From: Clostridiales bacterium
GTDB lineage: Bacteria > Bacillota > Clostridia > Oscillospirales > QAMX01
Length of the DNA stretch: 21,604 bases
Assembly: GCA_016285815.1 (NCBI GenBank)
Contig: JAEERN010000044.1
Span: 1 to 21,604, forward strand
Direction of reading: 5' to 3'
In this document: positions 7,644 through 15,463 of the stretch, in pieces
Position numbering within the stretch: position 1 is the first letter of the stretch
Layout: each line of letters begins with the position of its first letter
Program-made: the position numbers and the translations under genes
The notes under the pieces: generated by a model
What the model saw: the letters and a program-made list of their open reading frames with translations, nothing else
Database searches by the model: none
Told to the model about the DNA's origin: nothing

Positions 7644-8209
7644 ACCGCCGCCCCGCGCGGCCGAAAAAGCGGGGGCGGGAACGAAACGGCCGGGAGGACA
7701 CCACGGAAGTAAAGGCGATCTATTTCGACATGGACGGCGTGCTGGCCGACTTCGCCGGCGGCGCCGAGGCGCTGGCCGGCGTGAAGGCCCCGCGGCAGGA
7801 GGACGCCACCGAGGAGAGCGACAGGCTCCTGTGGGACGGGATCCGCCGGGTGGAGCGGTTCTACGACCGGCTGGCCCCGCTGCCGGGCGCGGTCGAGCTG
7901 TTCCGTGCGCTCCGTGCGCGGTACGGCGACCTGGTCCAGATCCTGACGGGGATCCCCAAGCCGTACCGCAGGATCCCCCGCGCCGCCGAGGACAAGACCG
8001 CGTGGGCCCACCGGCTTCTGGATCCCGGCGTGACGGTGAACGTCGTGTTCAAGGCGCAGAAAAAGGCGTTCTGCACGGGGCCGGACTGCATTCTCATCGA
8101 CGACCTTTCGGACACGATCCGGGACTGGAACGCGCTGGGCGGAACGGGGATCCTGCACGTCAGCGTGAAGGACACCAAAGCGCAGCTTCACCGGCTCGGG
8201 ATCCTGTAG
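7640..8209 (+). CDS. HAD-superfamily phosphatase, 5'(3')-deoxyribonucleotidase-like
   Basis: This is a HAD hydrolase of 189 residues resembling the NT5C-type deoxyribonucleotidase group. Motif I is YFDMDGVLADF (Asp nucleophile plus acid/base Asp). Motif II is in LTGIP. A conserved lysine is at KTAWA, and motif IV is LIDDLSDTI. The 'IDDLSDTIRDWNALGG' pattern is typical of these nucleotidases. No ATG exists upstream of motif I in frame. The GTG at 7640 overlaps the restored stop of the DUF1905 gene (GTGA) and is chosen, giving a basic N-terminal tail of about 24 residues that may not all be real. The substrate is inferred only from family resemblance. Confidence 0.82.
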   Translation: MNRRPARPKKRGRERNGREDTTEVKAIYFDMDGVLADFAGGAEALAGVKAPRQEDATEESDRLLWDGIRRVERFYDRLAPLPGAVELFRALRARYGDLVQILTGIPKPYRRIPRAAEDKTAWAHRLLDPGVTVNVVFKAQKKAFCTGPDCILIDDLSDTIRDWNALGGTGILHVSVKDTKAQLHRLGIL

Positions 8210-8265
8210 CGCCGCCGCCTCCCCTTCTCGTCAAACGGACCGAAACAGCAAGGAGCTATTTTTTC

Positions 8266-9195
8266 ATGATCTGCGACACCATTCTGGACGCCGTAGGCTC
8301 GACCCCCATGGTGCGCCTGCGGCGGATGCCGGAACCCGGCAGCGCCCGGGTTCTGGTCAAGGTCGAAGCCCTCAACGTAGGCGGATCCATCAAGACGCGC
8401 ACCGCGCTGAACATGATCGAAGAGGCCGAACGGCAGGGCCTTCTGGACCGGGACTCGATCATCGTCGAGCCCACCAGCGGCAACCAGGGCATCGGTCTGG
8501 CCCTGATCGGCGCGGTCAAGGGATACCGGACCATCATCGTCATGCCGGACTCGGTCAGCGAAGAGCGCCGGAAGCTGGTGCGCCACTACGGCGCCGAGGT
8601 CCGGCTGATCCACGACGCGGGCGACATCGGCCGCTGTATCGAGGAGTGTCTCCAGACCGCTCTGCGGATGCAGCGGAAGGACCCCCACGTCTACGTGCCC
8701 CAGCAGTTCTCCAACCCCAACAACACGCTGGCCCACGTCAAGGCCACGGCGCAGGAGATCCTGGCGCAGGTGGACGGCCCCATCCACGGGTTCTGCAGCG
8801 GCATCGGCACCGGCGGGACCATCACGGGGATCGGCAGCGTGCTGAAGGAGAAAAACCCGGACATGGAGATCTGGGCGGTCGAGCCGGAAAACGCCGCCAT
8901 CCTGGCCGGCGGCACCATCGGTACCCACGTTCAGATGGGCATCGGCGACGGCATCATCCCGGACATCCTGAACCGGGAGATCTACGACGGCATCTACATC
9001 GCCTCGGACGCCGAGGCCATCGAGACGGCCAAGCGCCTCGCCCGGGACGAGGGCCTCATGTGCGGGATCTCCAGCGGCACCAACGTGGCCGCTGCGCTGA
9101 AGCTGGCCCAAAAGCTGGGCGAGGGCAAGACGGTGGTGACCGTTCTGCCCGACACCGCCGAGCGCTATTTCTCTACGCCGCTGTTCGGCGAATAG
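8266..9195 (+). CDS. cysK: Cysteine synthase family protein (O-acetylserine sulfhydrylase-like)
   Basis: This is a fold-type II PLP enzyme, 309 residues, most like O-acetylserine sulfhydrylase, which makes cysteine from O-acetylserine and sulfide. The PLP lysine lies in GGSIKTRTA, where the canonical form is SVKDR. The substrate loop is EPTSGNQG (usual EPTSGNTG). The phosphate-binding loop is GTGGT, and the C-terminal part has SGTNVAAAL and LPDTAERYFST. The frame is open much further upstream, but the ATG at 8266 is preceded by AAGGAG and starts at the family's normal N-terminus (ICDTILDAVGSTPMV). It stands 56 bases after the HAD gene. The motif changes suggest a distinct subgroup, so O-phosphoserine or another donor is possible. 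Confidence 0.88.
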   Translation: MICDTILDAVGSTPMVRLRRMPEPGSARVLVKVEALNVGGSIKTRTALNMIEEAERQGLLDRDSIIVEPTSGNQGIGLALIGAVKGYRTIIVMPDSVSEERRKLVRHYGAEVRLIHDAGDIGRCIEECLQTALRMQRKDPHVYVPQQFSNPNNTLAHVKATAQEILAQVDGPIHGFCSGIGTGGTITGIGSVLKEKNPDMEIWAVEPENAAILAGGTIGTHVQMGIGDGIIPDILNREIYDGIYIASDAEAIETAKRLARDEGLMCGISSGTNVAAALKLAQKLGEGKTVVTVLPDTAERYFSTPLFGE

Positions 9196-9274
9196 ACGCC
9201 GCTTCTTCGCTCTCCCGCGCGGCGGGAGGGCCGCCTATCCCGCGATCGATCTTGTGTTATTGGGAGGGATCCTC

Positions 9275-11308
9275 ATGCGTTCTTATCCGGCGGAAAGCGC
9301 CCCCGTCCTCTACGTCGGCCGCTGGGCCGGGACCGGCGGCGCCCGGGTCAGCCGGGCCGACTTTGCCCGGGCGCTGATCCGCTTTCGCGGCGGCGAGCTG
9401 CGGCTCGACGCCGACGGAGACTTCACCGCCTCGCTGGACGGCGGCGCGCCGAAAAAAGCGGCCTCGTTCCGGACAAGCGGCGGCGTCCACACGGTCTTCG
9501 TCACCGCCATGCGCGGCGCCGCCCTGCGCGGCTTTGCCGCAGACGAGCTTCTGGACACCGACGAGTTTTTCCGCGGCGAGATGCTGGCGGAATACGAAGA
9601 GATCCGCCGCGGCCGCGCCGTGACGGATCCCGCCGTCTGGCGGCCCGTGCCCTACGCCGCGCCGCTGCTGACGCGGAACGTGGCGCTGAACGGGCTGTTC
9701 GCCGAGATCTTCGACCGCCACGTCGACCAGATCAAGCGCTGTTTCGCCGCCCCCCACTTCGTGGAGGACGACAACAGCGACTGGTACAACTGGCTGCCCG
9801 CCGCCAACGACGGGCGCATGCTGGGCGGCGCGGCCGGCGCCCTGCGCTGGCGCGAGGACCCCGAGCTGCGGCGGATCGTGGACGAGATCGTGGACCGGGC
9901 CGAACGGCGGGCCCGGGCCGACGGCTGGTACAACTATTACCCCGAGGACGCGGCCTTTCTGCCCCAGACCAACGGGTACAGCGAGCGAAAAAACTATGAC
10001 CGCACCAACTGGACCCGGGGCATGCTGTACGCCCACCGGGCCGGGAACCCCAAGGCGGCATCCCTGCTGCGCCGGATGTACGACTGGCTCGAGGCCAGTC
10101 CCTACGGGCCGGAAATGCTCGACGGCGGCAACGCCACCAACTCTTTTCTGGGCAGCCTGCTGGTGGCGGACAGCGGATTCGGCAAACCGGAGGACCTGCT
10201 GTTCAACCGTCGGTATCTGGACCAGAAGTACTGGGAGGACGCGCTGATCCGCCGGGACCCGGCGGCCTTCAGCAACTATCCCGGCCACGGCCCCCACTGT
10301 TACGACCTGCTGGAGCTGCTGGCGCTGGCCTACGAGTACCGCCTGACCGGCGAGACGCGCTGTCTCGACGCGCTTCGGGGCGGCTGGGACCTGTACCGCG
10401 ACCACTATAAGCACGTCGGCGGCGCCACGGCCATCTGCGAGGACGGCGGCCCCTATCCGCCGGGCTCGTACTATCTCGACTACGGTCACAACGGCGAGAC
10501 CTGCGGCAGCGTCTTCTGGATCTGGGTCAACGAAGAGCTGCAGCAGCTCTTCCCCGGCGACGTCCGGTATGCCGAAGAGATCGAAGAGGCGCTGCTGAAC
10601 CTGGTCCCGTCCTTCTTCCTGTTCCGGGGCAACGGCTTCACCCGGTACCACAACCGGCTGGAGGGCCTCAAGGAACCCGGCGAGGGCGTCGGATCCTGCT
10701 GTGAGGTCATGTCCTCGTTTCTGCTGTCCGACCTTCCCGGATACGTCTGCGCCGAAGACGGCGAAGGCGTCTGGATCCACCAGTATCTCCCCTCTTCCGT
10801 CCGCGTGGGGAACGGTCTCGCCTTTTCGCTGGAGGCCGACCTTTGGAACGATCCCGCCGTCCGGATCACCGTGGACGGCGCGCCGGAGCGGGAGACCGCC
10901 GTCCGTCTGCGCATCCCCTCCTGGGCCGCGTCGGTCCGGCTGTCCGTCAACGGCGCCGCCGTTCCGGCGGGACCGGGGACCTACGCCGCCGTCAGCCGGG
11001 TCTGGGTTCCCGGCGACCGCGTCGTGCTGGAGCTGGTCCCCGCGCTTCGCGCCGTGCGCTATACCGGCGCGGAGCAGGCCGCGGACAACGCCCCGCGCCG
11101 GGCGCTGGTGTACGGGCCGTGGCTGACGGCGCTGACCGGCTATGAAGAGGACGGCATCCCCCGTCTGGCCGCGGGGATCCCGCCGGACCGGCTGCGCCGT
11201 GTCGACGGCGCGTTTTGTCTGCCCGGCGGCGGACCGGTCCGCTTCGTGCCCTACTGGACCGTCGCCGACGGCCGGCGGTTCTGCTGTTTCCCGGTCTGGC
11301 CGGACTGA
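9275..11308 (+). CDS. GH127 family beta-L-arabinofuranosidase-like glycoside hydrolase (DUF1680)
   Basis: This is a cytoplasmic glycoside hydrolase of 677 residues related to GH127 beta-L-arabinofuranosidase. The (alpha/alpha)6 catalytic domain takes up the first two thirds and beta-sandwich domains follow. The zinc-cysteine site of the family is visible: Glu408 and Cys410 in GETCGS, and the Cys pair 475-476 in GSCCEV, of which the first should be the nucleophile by comparison with HypBA1. Glu389 in CEDGG is a candidate acid/base. The usual CCPPN is changed to CCEVM, so the sugar may differ. The frame opens with a GTG at 9254, but the ATG at 9275, with GGGAGGG seven bases upstream, is chosen. 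There is no signal peptide, so it acts on imported oligosaccharides. No sugar transporter is adjacent. Confidence 0.88.
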   Translation: MRSYPAESAPVLYVGRWAGTGGARVSRADFARALIRFRGGELRLDADGDFTASLDGGAPKKAASFRTSGGVHTVFVTAMRGAALRGFAADELLDTDEFFRGEMLAEYEEIRRGRAVTDPAVWRPVPYAAPLLTRNVALNGLFAEIFDRHVDQIKRCFAAPHFVEDDNSDWYNWLPAANDGRMLGGAAGALRWREDPELRRIVDEIVDRAERRARADGWYNYYPEDAAFLPQTNGYSERKNYDRTNWTRGMLYAHRAGNPKAASLLRRMYDWLEASPYGPEMLDGGNATNSFLGSLLVADSGFGKPEDLLFNRRYLDQKYWEDALIRRDPAAFSNYPGHGPHCYDLLELLALAYEYRLTGETRCLDALRGGWDLYRDHYKHVGGATAICEDGGPYPPGSYYLDYGHNGETCGSVFWIWVNEELQQLFPGDVRYAEEIEEALLNLVPSFFLFRGNGFTRYHNRLEGLKEPGEGVGSCCEVMSSFLLSDLPGYVCAEDGEGVWIHQYLPSSVRVGNGLAFSLEADLWNDPAVRITVDGAPERETAVRLRIPSWAASVRLSVNGAAVPAGPGTYAAVSRVWVPGDRVVLELVPALRAVRYTGAEQAADNAPRRALVYGPWLTALTGYEEDGIPRLAAGIPPDRLRRVDGAFCLPGGGPVRFVPYWTVADGRRFCCFPVWPD

Positions 11309-11377
11309 ACGAGCCGTTTTCGTCCGATTCAACAAGCATAAACATTCAAAAAGACGGGAAAATTTGTCAGCCGACTC

Positions 11378-11406
11378 TTGCAAAGCCCGCCGAAGTATGG
11401 CATAAT
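11378..11406 (+). promoter_or_regulatory. Sigma-A promoter of the paaK-ACT operon
   Basis: TTGCAA (11378-11383) and CATAAT (11401-11406) are separated by 17 bases. They lie 35 bases before the TTG start at 11441, in an AT-richer stretch after the GH127 gene. Confidence 0.7.
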
Positions 11407-11440
11407 AGTCCCAACAGTTTCACGAAAGAAGGAGTCCCCT

Positions 11441-12757
11441 TTGTCCACCGAAGCCAAACGCTATTTTCAGGAGGCCGTCGAGACCGCTTCCCGTGACGAG
11501 ATCGCCGCGATCCAGTCGAAAAAACTCGCGGCCGCGGTGAAGCGCGTCTATGAGAACGTCTCCTATTACCGCAAAAAAATGGACGATGCCGGCGTGGCCC
11601 CGGCGGACGTTCGGTCCCTTGCGGATCTGCATAAGCTTCCGTTTCTCACCAAGGACGATCTGAGAGAGGCCTACCCTTACGGGCTGCTGGCCGTCCCGCT
11701 GTCCGACTGCGTCCGCATCCAGTCCACCAGCGGCACCACCGGCCGCCGCGTCATCGCCTTTTACACCCAAAACGACCTCCGCCTCTGGGAGGAGTGCTGC
11801 GCCCGCGCGCTGGTCGCGGCCGGCACCACCCGGGACGACGTGGTCCACGTCGCCTACGGGTACGGTCTGTTCACCGGCGGCTCGGGGCTCCACGGCGGCT
11901 CGCATCTGCTGGGCTCGCTGACGCTGCCCATGTCCTCGGGCAACACCGACCGCCAGCTCCAGTTCATGGTCGATCTGGGCTCCACCGTCCTCTGCTGCAC
12001 GCCGTCCTACGCCGCCTATCTGGCCGAGAGCATCCGCGAGCGCGGCCTGCGCGACCGGATCAAGCTCAAGGCCGGCATCTTCGGCGCCGAGGCGTGGACC
12101 GAGGAGATGCGCCGCGACATCGAGCAGTCCCTCGGCATCAAGGCCTACGACATCTACGGGCTCACCGAGATCTCCGGCCCCGGCGTCGCCTTCGAATGCG
12201 CCGAACAGCAGGGCATGCACATCAACGAGGACCACTTCATCGCCGAGATCATCGATCCCGAGACCGGCGAGGTCCTGCCCGAGGGCCAGCGCGGCGAGCT
12301 GGTCTTCACCTGTATCGACAAAGAGGCGTTTCCCCTGCTCCGCTATCGCACCCGCGATCTCTGCATCCTGTCCCGCCGTCCCTGCTCCTGCGGGCGGACC
12401 CACGTTCGGATGTCCAAGCCGCTGGGCCGCAGCGACGACATGCTGATTGTCAAGGGCGTCAACGTCTTCCCCTCTCAGATCGAGACCGTTCTGATCGCGA
12501 ACGGCTATCCGGCCCAGTATCAGATCGTCGTGGACCGGCAGAAGAACACCGACAGTCTGGACATCCTGGTGGAGATGACGCCGGAGATGTTCTCCGACGA
12601 CCTCACCACCATGAAGCGCCGCGAAGGCAAGCTGGTCGAGGCGCTGAAGGCCATGCTCGGCATCCGGGCCGACGTCCACCTCGTCGCCCCCAAGAGCATC
12701 GAGCGCAGCGAGGGCAAGGCCAAGCGCGTCGTCGACAAGCGAAACCTGTATCAATAA
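11441..12757 (+). CDS. paaK: Phenylacetate-CoA ligase family protein
   Basis: This is an adenylate-forming ligase that activates an aryl acid such as phenylacetate to its CoA thioester. It has 438 residues, normal for PaaK. The ATP-binding P-loop is STSGTTGRR. YGLTEISGPG is the A5-type motif, RYRTRDL the A7/A8 region, and GRSDDMLIVKGVNVFPSQIE the hinge into the C-terminal domain. ERSEGKAKRVVDKR holds the late catalytic lysine. The start is TTG at 11441 with AAGGAG six bases upstream; the longer reading from 11378 would overlap the promoter and is rejected. The ACT-domain gene follows after 16 bases. Members of this family in anaerobes often pair with indolepyruvate oxidoreductase genes, which are not in the window. 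Confidence 0.93.
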   Translation: MSTEAKRYFQEAVETASRDEIAAIQSKKLAAAVKRVYENVSYYRKKMDDAGVAPADVRSLADLHKLPFLTKDDLREAYPYGLLAVPLSDCVRIQSTSGTTGRRVIAFYTQNDLRLWEECCARALVAAGTTRDDVVHVAYGYGLFTGGSGLHGGSHLLGSLTLPMSSGNTDRQLQFMVDLGSTVLCCTPSYAAYLAESIRERGLRDRIKLKAGIFGAEAWTEEMRRDIEQSLGIKAYDIYGLTEISGPGVAFECAEQQGMHINEDHFIAEIIDPETGEVLPEGQRGELVFTCIDKEAFPLLRYRTRDLCILSRRPCSCGRTHVRMSKPLGRSDDMLIVKGVNVFPSQIETVLIANGYPAQYQIVVDRQKNTDSLDILVEMTPEMFSDDLTTMKRREGKLVEALKAMLGIRADVHLVAPKSIERSEGKAKRVVDKRNLYQ

Positions 12758-12773
12758 AGCGAGGAGGCCGCTC

Positions 12774-13205
12774 ATGAGCATTCTGCAACTGTCCGTCTTT
12801 CTGGAAAACAAGCCCGGCGCGCTGGGCAGCTTCGCCAAGGTCCTGCGTCAGCACAAGGTGGATATGCGCTCGCTCTCCATCGCGGAAAGCCGCGACTTCG
12901 GCATCATCCGCGTCATCGCGGACGATCCGCGCGCCGCGGCCGCCGTCCTGCACGAAGAGGGGTACATCGCCCAGCTGACCCCCGTCGTCGCCGTGGCGGT
13001 GCCGGACGAGCCCGGTGCCCTGACCCGGATCCTGGAGACCCTGTCCGACAGCGGGATCAACGTGGATTACACCTATGCCTTCCCCGCCCGGGCAAGCCGG
13101 AGCGCCTGTATCGTCCTGCGGACCGGCGATCTGGACCGGACGGCGGGCGCGCTGGAGGCGGCCGGGATCCAGACCCTGTCTGAGGAAGATCTGAAGGTCT
13201 GCTGA
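12774..13205 (+). CDS. Tandem ACT-domain protein
   Basis: This is a small regulatory protein of 143 residues made of two ACT domains. The first is residues 1-70, opening LSVFLENKPGALGSFAKVL; the second is about 71-140, with VAVAVPDEPGALTRILETL. ACT domains usually bind amino acids at dimer interfaces. There is no catalytic domain. The ATG at 12774 is preceded by GAGGAGG. Its position directly behind the CoA ligase and before a shared terminator matches the common PaaK-ACT pairing in anaerobes and suggests it senses an aromatic or branched-chain amino acid to control the ligase or its pathway. That role is inferred from neighbourhood. Confidence 0.9.
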   Translation: MSILQLSVFLENKPGALGSFAKVLRQHKVDMRSLSIAESRDFGIIRVIADDPRAAAAVLHEEGYIAQLTPVVAVAVPDEPGALTRILETLSDSGINVDYTYAFPARASRSACIVLRTGDLDRTAGALEAAGIQTLSEEDLKVC

Positions 13206-13232
13206 CCGGCCGAAGTCCTGTTCTAAAACCAA

Positions 13233-13266
13233 AAAAGCGGAGGAAGTCTGCGCTTCCTCCGCTTTT
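13233..13266 (+). terminator. Intrinsic terminator after the paaK-ACT operon
   Basis: A perfect 14-base-pair stem (13233-13246 with 13253-13266), loop TCTGCG, has an A-run before it and TTTT at its end. It lies 28 bases after the ACT gene stop. Confidence 0.9.
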
Positions 13267-13400
13267 GCTTCCGGTCTCTCCCGCGCCCCGGCGCGGAAAA
13301 AGACCCCGCAGAAATTTTTTTGGAAAAGCTTTGTCCGCGGCCGCGGATTTCCGTACTTGTATCATGAAAGCCGATCAAAGGCGGCAAGGAGGTGGATGCG

Positions 13401-13958
13401 TTGGAGGATGCGGCCATCATCGAACTGTTCTTCGCCCGGGACGAGAGCGCCATCGCCGAGACGGACCGGAAATACGGCCCCTATCTCGCCGGGGTCGCGT
13501 TCGGCATCCTCCGCTCCCGCGAAGACGCCGAAGAGGTCGTGAGCGACACGTACCACGGCGCCTGGCGGGCCATCCCCCCGACGAGGCCCAACGTCTTGCG
13601 GCACTTTCTGGCGCGCATCGCGCGCAATCTGTGCTTCAAACGGCTGGAGCACGACACCGCCGCCAAACGCGCCCACATCCAGACGTCTCTGGACGAGCTG
13701 GAAGAGTGCGTCCCCGACGGGGACAGCGAGCCGGAGCGCCTGTGGGAAGCCCGGGAGCTCGCCGGACTGCTGGACCGTTTTCTCGACGGTCTCGGCGAGT
13801 TGGACTGCGCCCTGTTCGTGGCCCGCTACTTCTACTGTCAGACGCTCGGGGAGATCGGCGAACGGTACGGCCTCAGCCGGCGCAGCGCCAAATACCGGCT
13901 GGAAAAGCTGCGCAAAAAGCTGAGAAAACAGCTGGAAGCGGAAGGAGTGGTCCTGTGA
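13401..13958 (+). CDS. ECF-type RNA polymerase sigma factor
   Basis: This is an extracytoplasmic-function sigma factor of about 185 residues. Region 2 holds the core-binding and -10 helices (GILRSREDAEEVVSDTYHGAW, then RHFLARIARNLC) at about residues 30-80. After an acidic linker, region 4 ends in a helix-turn-helix, QTLGEIGERYGLSRRSAKYRL, and a basic helix. The chosen start is TTG at 13401, eight bases after AGGAGG; the GTG at 13392 lies inside that site. The stop overlaps the GTG of the serpin gene (GTGA), so the two are translationally coupled. In Clostridia such sigma genes are normally followed by a membrane anti-sigma gene, the slot filled here by the serpin. No convincing housekeeping promoter was found upstream, which would fit autoregulation. 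Confidence 0.92.
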   Translation: MEDAAIIELFFARDESAIAETDRKYGPYLAGVAFGILRSREDAEEVVSDTYHGAWRAIPPTRPNVLRHFLARIARNLCFKRLEHDTAAKRAHIQTSLDELEECVPDGDSEPERLWEARELAGLLDRFLDGLGELDCALFVARYFYCQTLGEIGERYGLSRRSAKYRLEKLRKKLRKQLEAEGVVL

Positions 13959-15370
13959 GATCCGAAAAACTGAACAACGCCGTCGGCATGATCGACGACA
14001 GACATCTAGAGCGGACCGAGCGCGTCCGGCCCCGGGCCAGACGATTGAAATGGCTCCGGTGGGGCGGCCCGGTCGCCGCGGTCCTTGCCGCGGTCATCCT
14101 GCTCACATCAGTATGGGGAGGGCGGACAGCCATGAGCGTCTACGCCATCAGCGAAGCCTCTTATCCGGAGATGGCAAAGTATCCGGAGGGAGAGGATCTC
14201 GGCAACGCATACGAACTCTGGCGCGAGGGCTTGAAAAGACAGCGCGCCTTCCGCGGCGCAGGCGAGGGACTCGACGCGTTCTTCCTCGCCACGGCCCCGG
14301 AATTTCTGGACGGTCCGGCGGACGGGAACCGGGTCTATTCCCCGCTGAACGTCTATATGGCGCTGGCCATGCTGGCCGAGATCACGGACGGGAACAGCCG
14401 CGCCCAGGTGCTGGAGCTGCTGGGAGCCTCCGATCTGGAAGCACTCCGCAGACAGGCCAACGCCGTCTGGAACGCCAATTACCGGGATGACGGCGCCGTG
14501 ACCAGCCTTTTGGGCAACTCGCTCTGGCTCAGCAAGGACCTGAAATATCGCCAGGAGACGCTGGAGACGCTTTCGCAAAGCTATTACGCGTCCTCTTATC
14601 AAGGCGAGATGGGGTCGGAAGCGTACAACGAGCGGTACCGGGAATGGATCGACGCCCAGACGGGCGGGCTGCTGTCCGACCAGCTCAAGGGCAAAGCGCT
14701 GGACGCCGAGACGGTCTTCGCCATGGTCTCCACCGTCTGCTTCCGCGCCAAGTGGGCCTCGGCCTTTTCCGAAGTCTACACCCGGCCGGAGCTCTTCCAC
14801 GCCGCCGGCGGCGACGTCGAGGCCGCCTTCATGCACCGGACGGAGACGTACGGCGACTACTTCTGGGGCGAGCGCTTCTCCGCGACGAAGCTCGACTTCC
14901 GGGAGGGCGCCGGGACCATGTGGTTCCTGCTGCCCGACGAGGGCGTCTCGCCGGAAGAGCTGCTGCGGGACGGCGAGACGCTGTCCTTCCTGTCCGGCTC
15001 CGACTGGCAGAACCACAAGACCCTGCGGGTCAACCTGTCCGTTCCGAAATTCGACGTCCGCTCTCAGCTCGACCTGAAGGCCAAGCTTGCCGGTCTCGGC
15101 GTCACCGACGTGTTCTCCCGCGAGACGGCGGACTTTACGCCGCTGTTCGACGGTTCCCTGCCCGCCGAGCTGTCCGCGGTCCGCCACGGGGCCCGGGTGA
15201 CCGTCGACGAAGAGGGCGTGACCGCCGTCGCCTATACGGAAATGATGGTCGCCGGCGCGGCCATGCCGCCCAAGGACGAGGTGGACTTCACGCTGGACCG
15301 CCCGTTCCTGTTCGTCATCACCGGCGCGGACGAACTTCCGCTGTTCATGGGCGTCGTGAACCGGCCCTGA
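13955..15370 (+). CDS. Membrane-tethered serpin with anti-sigma-like N-terminus
   Basis: This 471-residue protein has a cytoplasmic segment of about 35 residues (RSEKLNNAVGMIDDRHLE, then a basic stretch), one transmembrane helix (about 36-54) and a complete serpin domain (about 75-471) outside the cell. The proximal hinge reads EEGVTAVAY (P17-P9). Aligning the following PPK with the PP after the scissile bond in alpha-1-antitrypsin gives P1-P1' as Ala435-Ala436, with Val-Ala-Gly before it. The C-terminal serpin signature is LDRPFLFVITG. Small hinge residues suggest an inhibitory serpin, though Tyr at P9 is bulky. The GTG at 13955 follows GGAG and overlaps the sigma stop. The N-terminus resembles the 'MIDE' start of proteins coded next to ECF sigma factors in Oscillospiraceae, so it may bind the sigma factor. 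Gut siropins, which inhibit neutrophil elastase and proteinase 3, are the closest described analogues known to me. Confidence 0.92.
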   Translation: MRSEKLNNAVGMIDDRHLERTERVRPRARRLKWLRWGGPVAAVLAAVILLTSVWGGRTAMSVYAISEASYPEMAKYPEGEDLGNAYELWREGLKRQRAFRGAGEGLDAFFLATAPEFLDGPADGNRVYSPLNVYMALAMLAEITDGNSRAQVLELLGASDLEALRRQANAVWNANYRDDGAVTSLLGNSLWLSKDLKYRQETLETLSQSYYASSYQGEMGSEAYNERYREWIDAQTGGLLSDQLKGKALDAETVFAMVSTVCFRAKWASAFSEVYTRPELFHAAGGDVEAAFMHRTETYGDYFWGERFSATKLDFREGAGTMWFLLPDEGVSPEELLRDGETLSFLSGSDWQNHKTLRVNLSVPKFDVRSQLDLKAKLAGLGVTDVFSRETADFTPLFDGSLPAELSAVRHGARVTVDEEGVTAVAYTEMMVAGAAMPPKDEVDFTLDRPFLFVITGADELPLFMGVVNRP

Positions 15371-15389
15371 ACGCTCTTCCGAAAGACCG

Positions 15390-15430
15390 CGATACCGCCT
15401 GTCGTTTCCGACAGGCGGTATCGTTTTTTT
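15390..15430 (+). terminator. Intrinsic terminator after the sigma-serpin operon
   Basis: A perfect 15-base-pair stem (15390-15404 with 15409-15423), tetraloop TTTC, is followed directly by seven T (15424-15430). It lies 19 bases past the serpin stop. Confidence 0.93.
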
Positions 15431-15463
15431 CGTATCCGGTTCTGCGCGGGCCGTCCGGCGCGC

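Noticed and set aside
8210..8265. T-box or other riboswitch before cysK
   Set aside because: The 56-base gap is too short and shows no terminator or conserved T-box sequence.
9212..9228. Hairpin CTCCCGC-GCG-GCGGGAG between cysK and the GH127 gene
   Set aside because: Stem of seven with no T-tract; too weak to call a terminator.
9257..11383. A 708-codon open frame on the minus strand opposite the GH127 gene
   Set aside because: Its translation is low-complexity Gly/Val/Asp/Pro-rich with no family motif, and the plus-strand gene has clear catalytic motifs and a ribosome binding site. Long mirror frames are expected in such GC-rich DNA.
11420..12838. A 472-codon minus-strand open frame opposite paaK
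   Set aside because: Same pattern of Ala/Gly/Asp-rich shadow sequence with no motif or start signal; the plus-strand gene is certain.
13334..13347. Perfect 14-base palindrome TCCGCGGCCGCGGA upstream of the sigma gene
   Set aside because: Built only of GC blocks and not placed at a convincing promoter; such palindromes arise often by chance in GC-rich sequence. Kept only as a possible site if the ECF promoter is mapped nearby.
13331..13365. Possible promoter TTGTCC and TATCAT upstream of the sigma factor
   Set aside because: The spacing is 23 bases, too long for a housekeeping promoter, and no clear ECF-type -35/-10 pair could be recognised.
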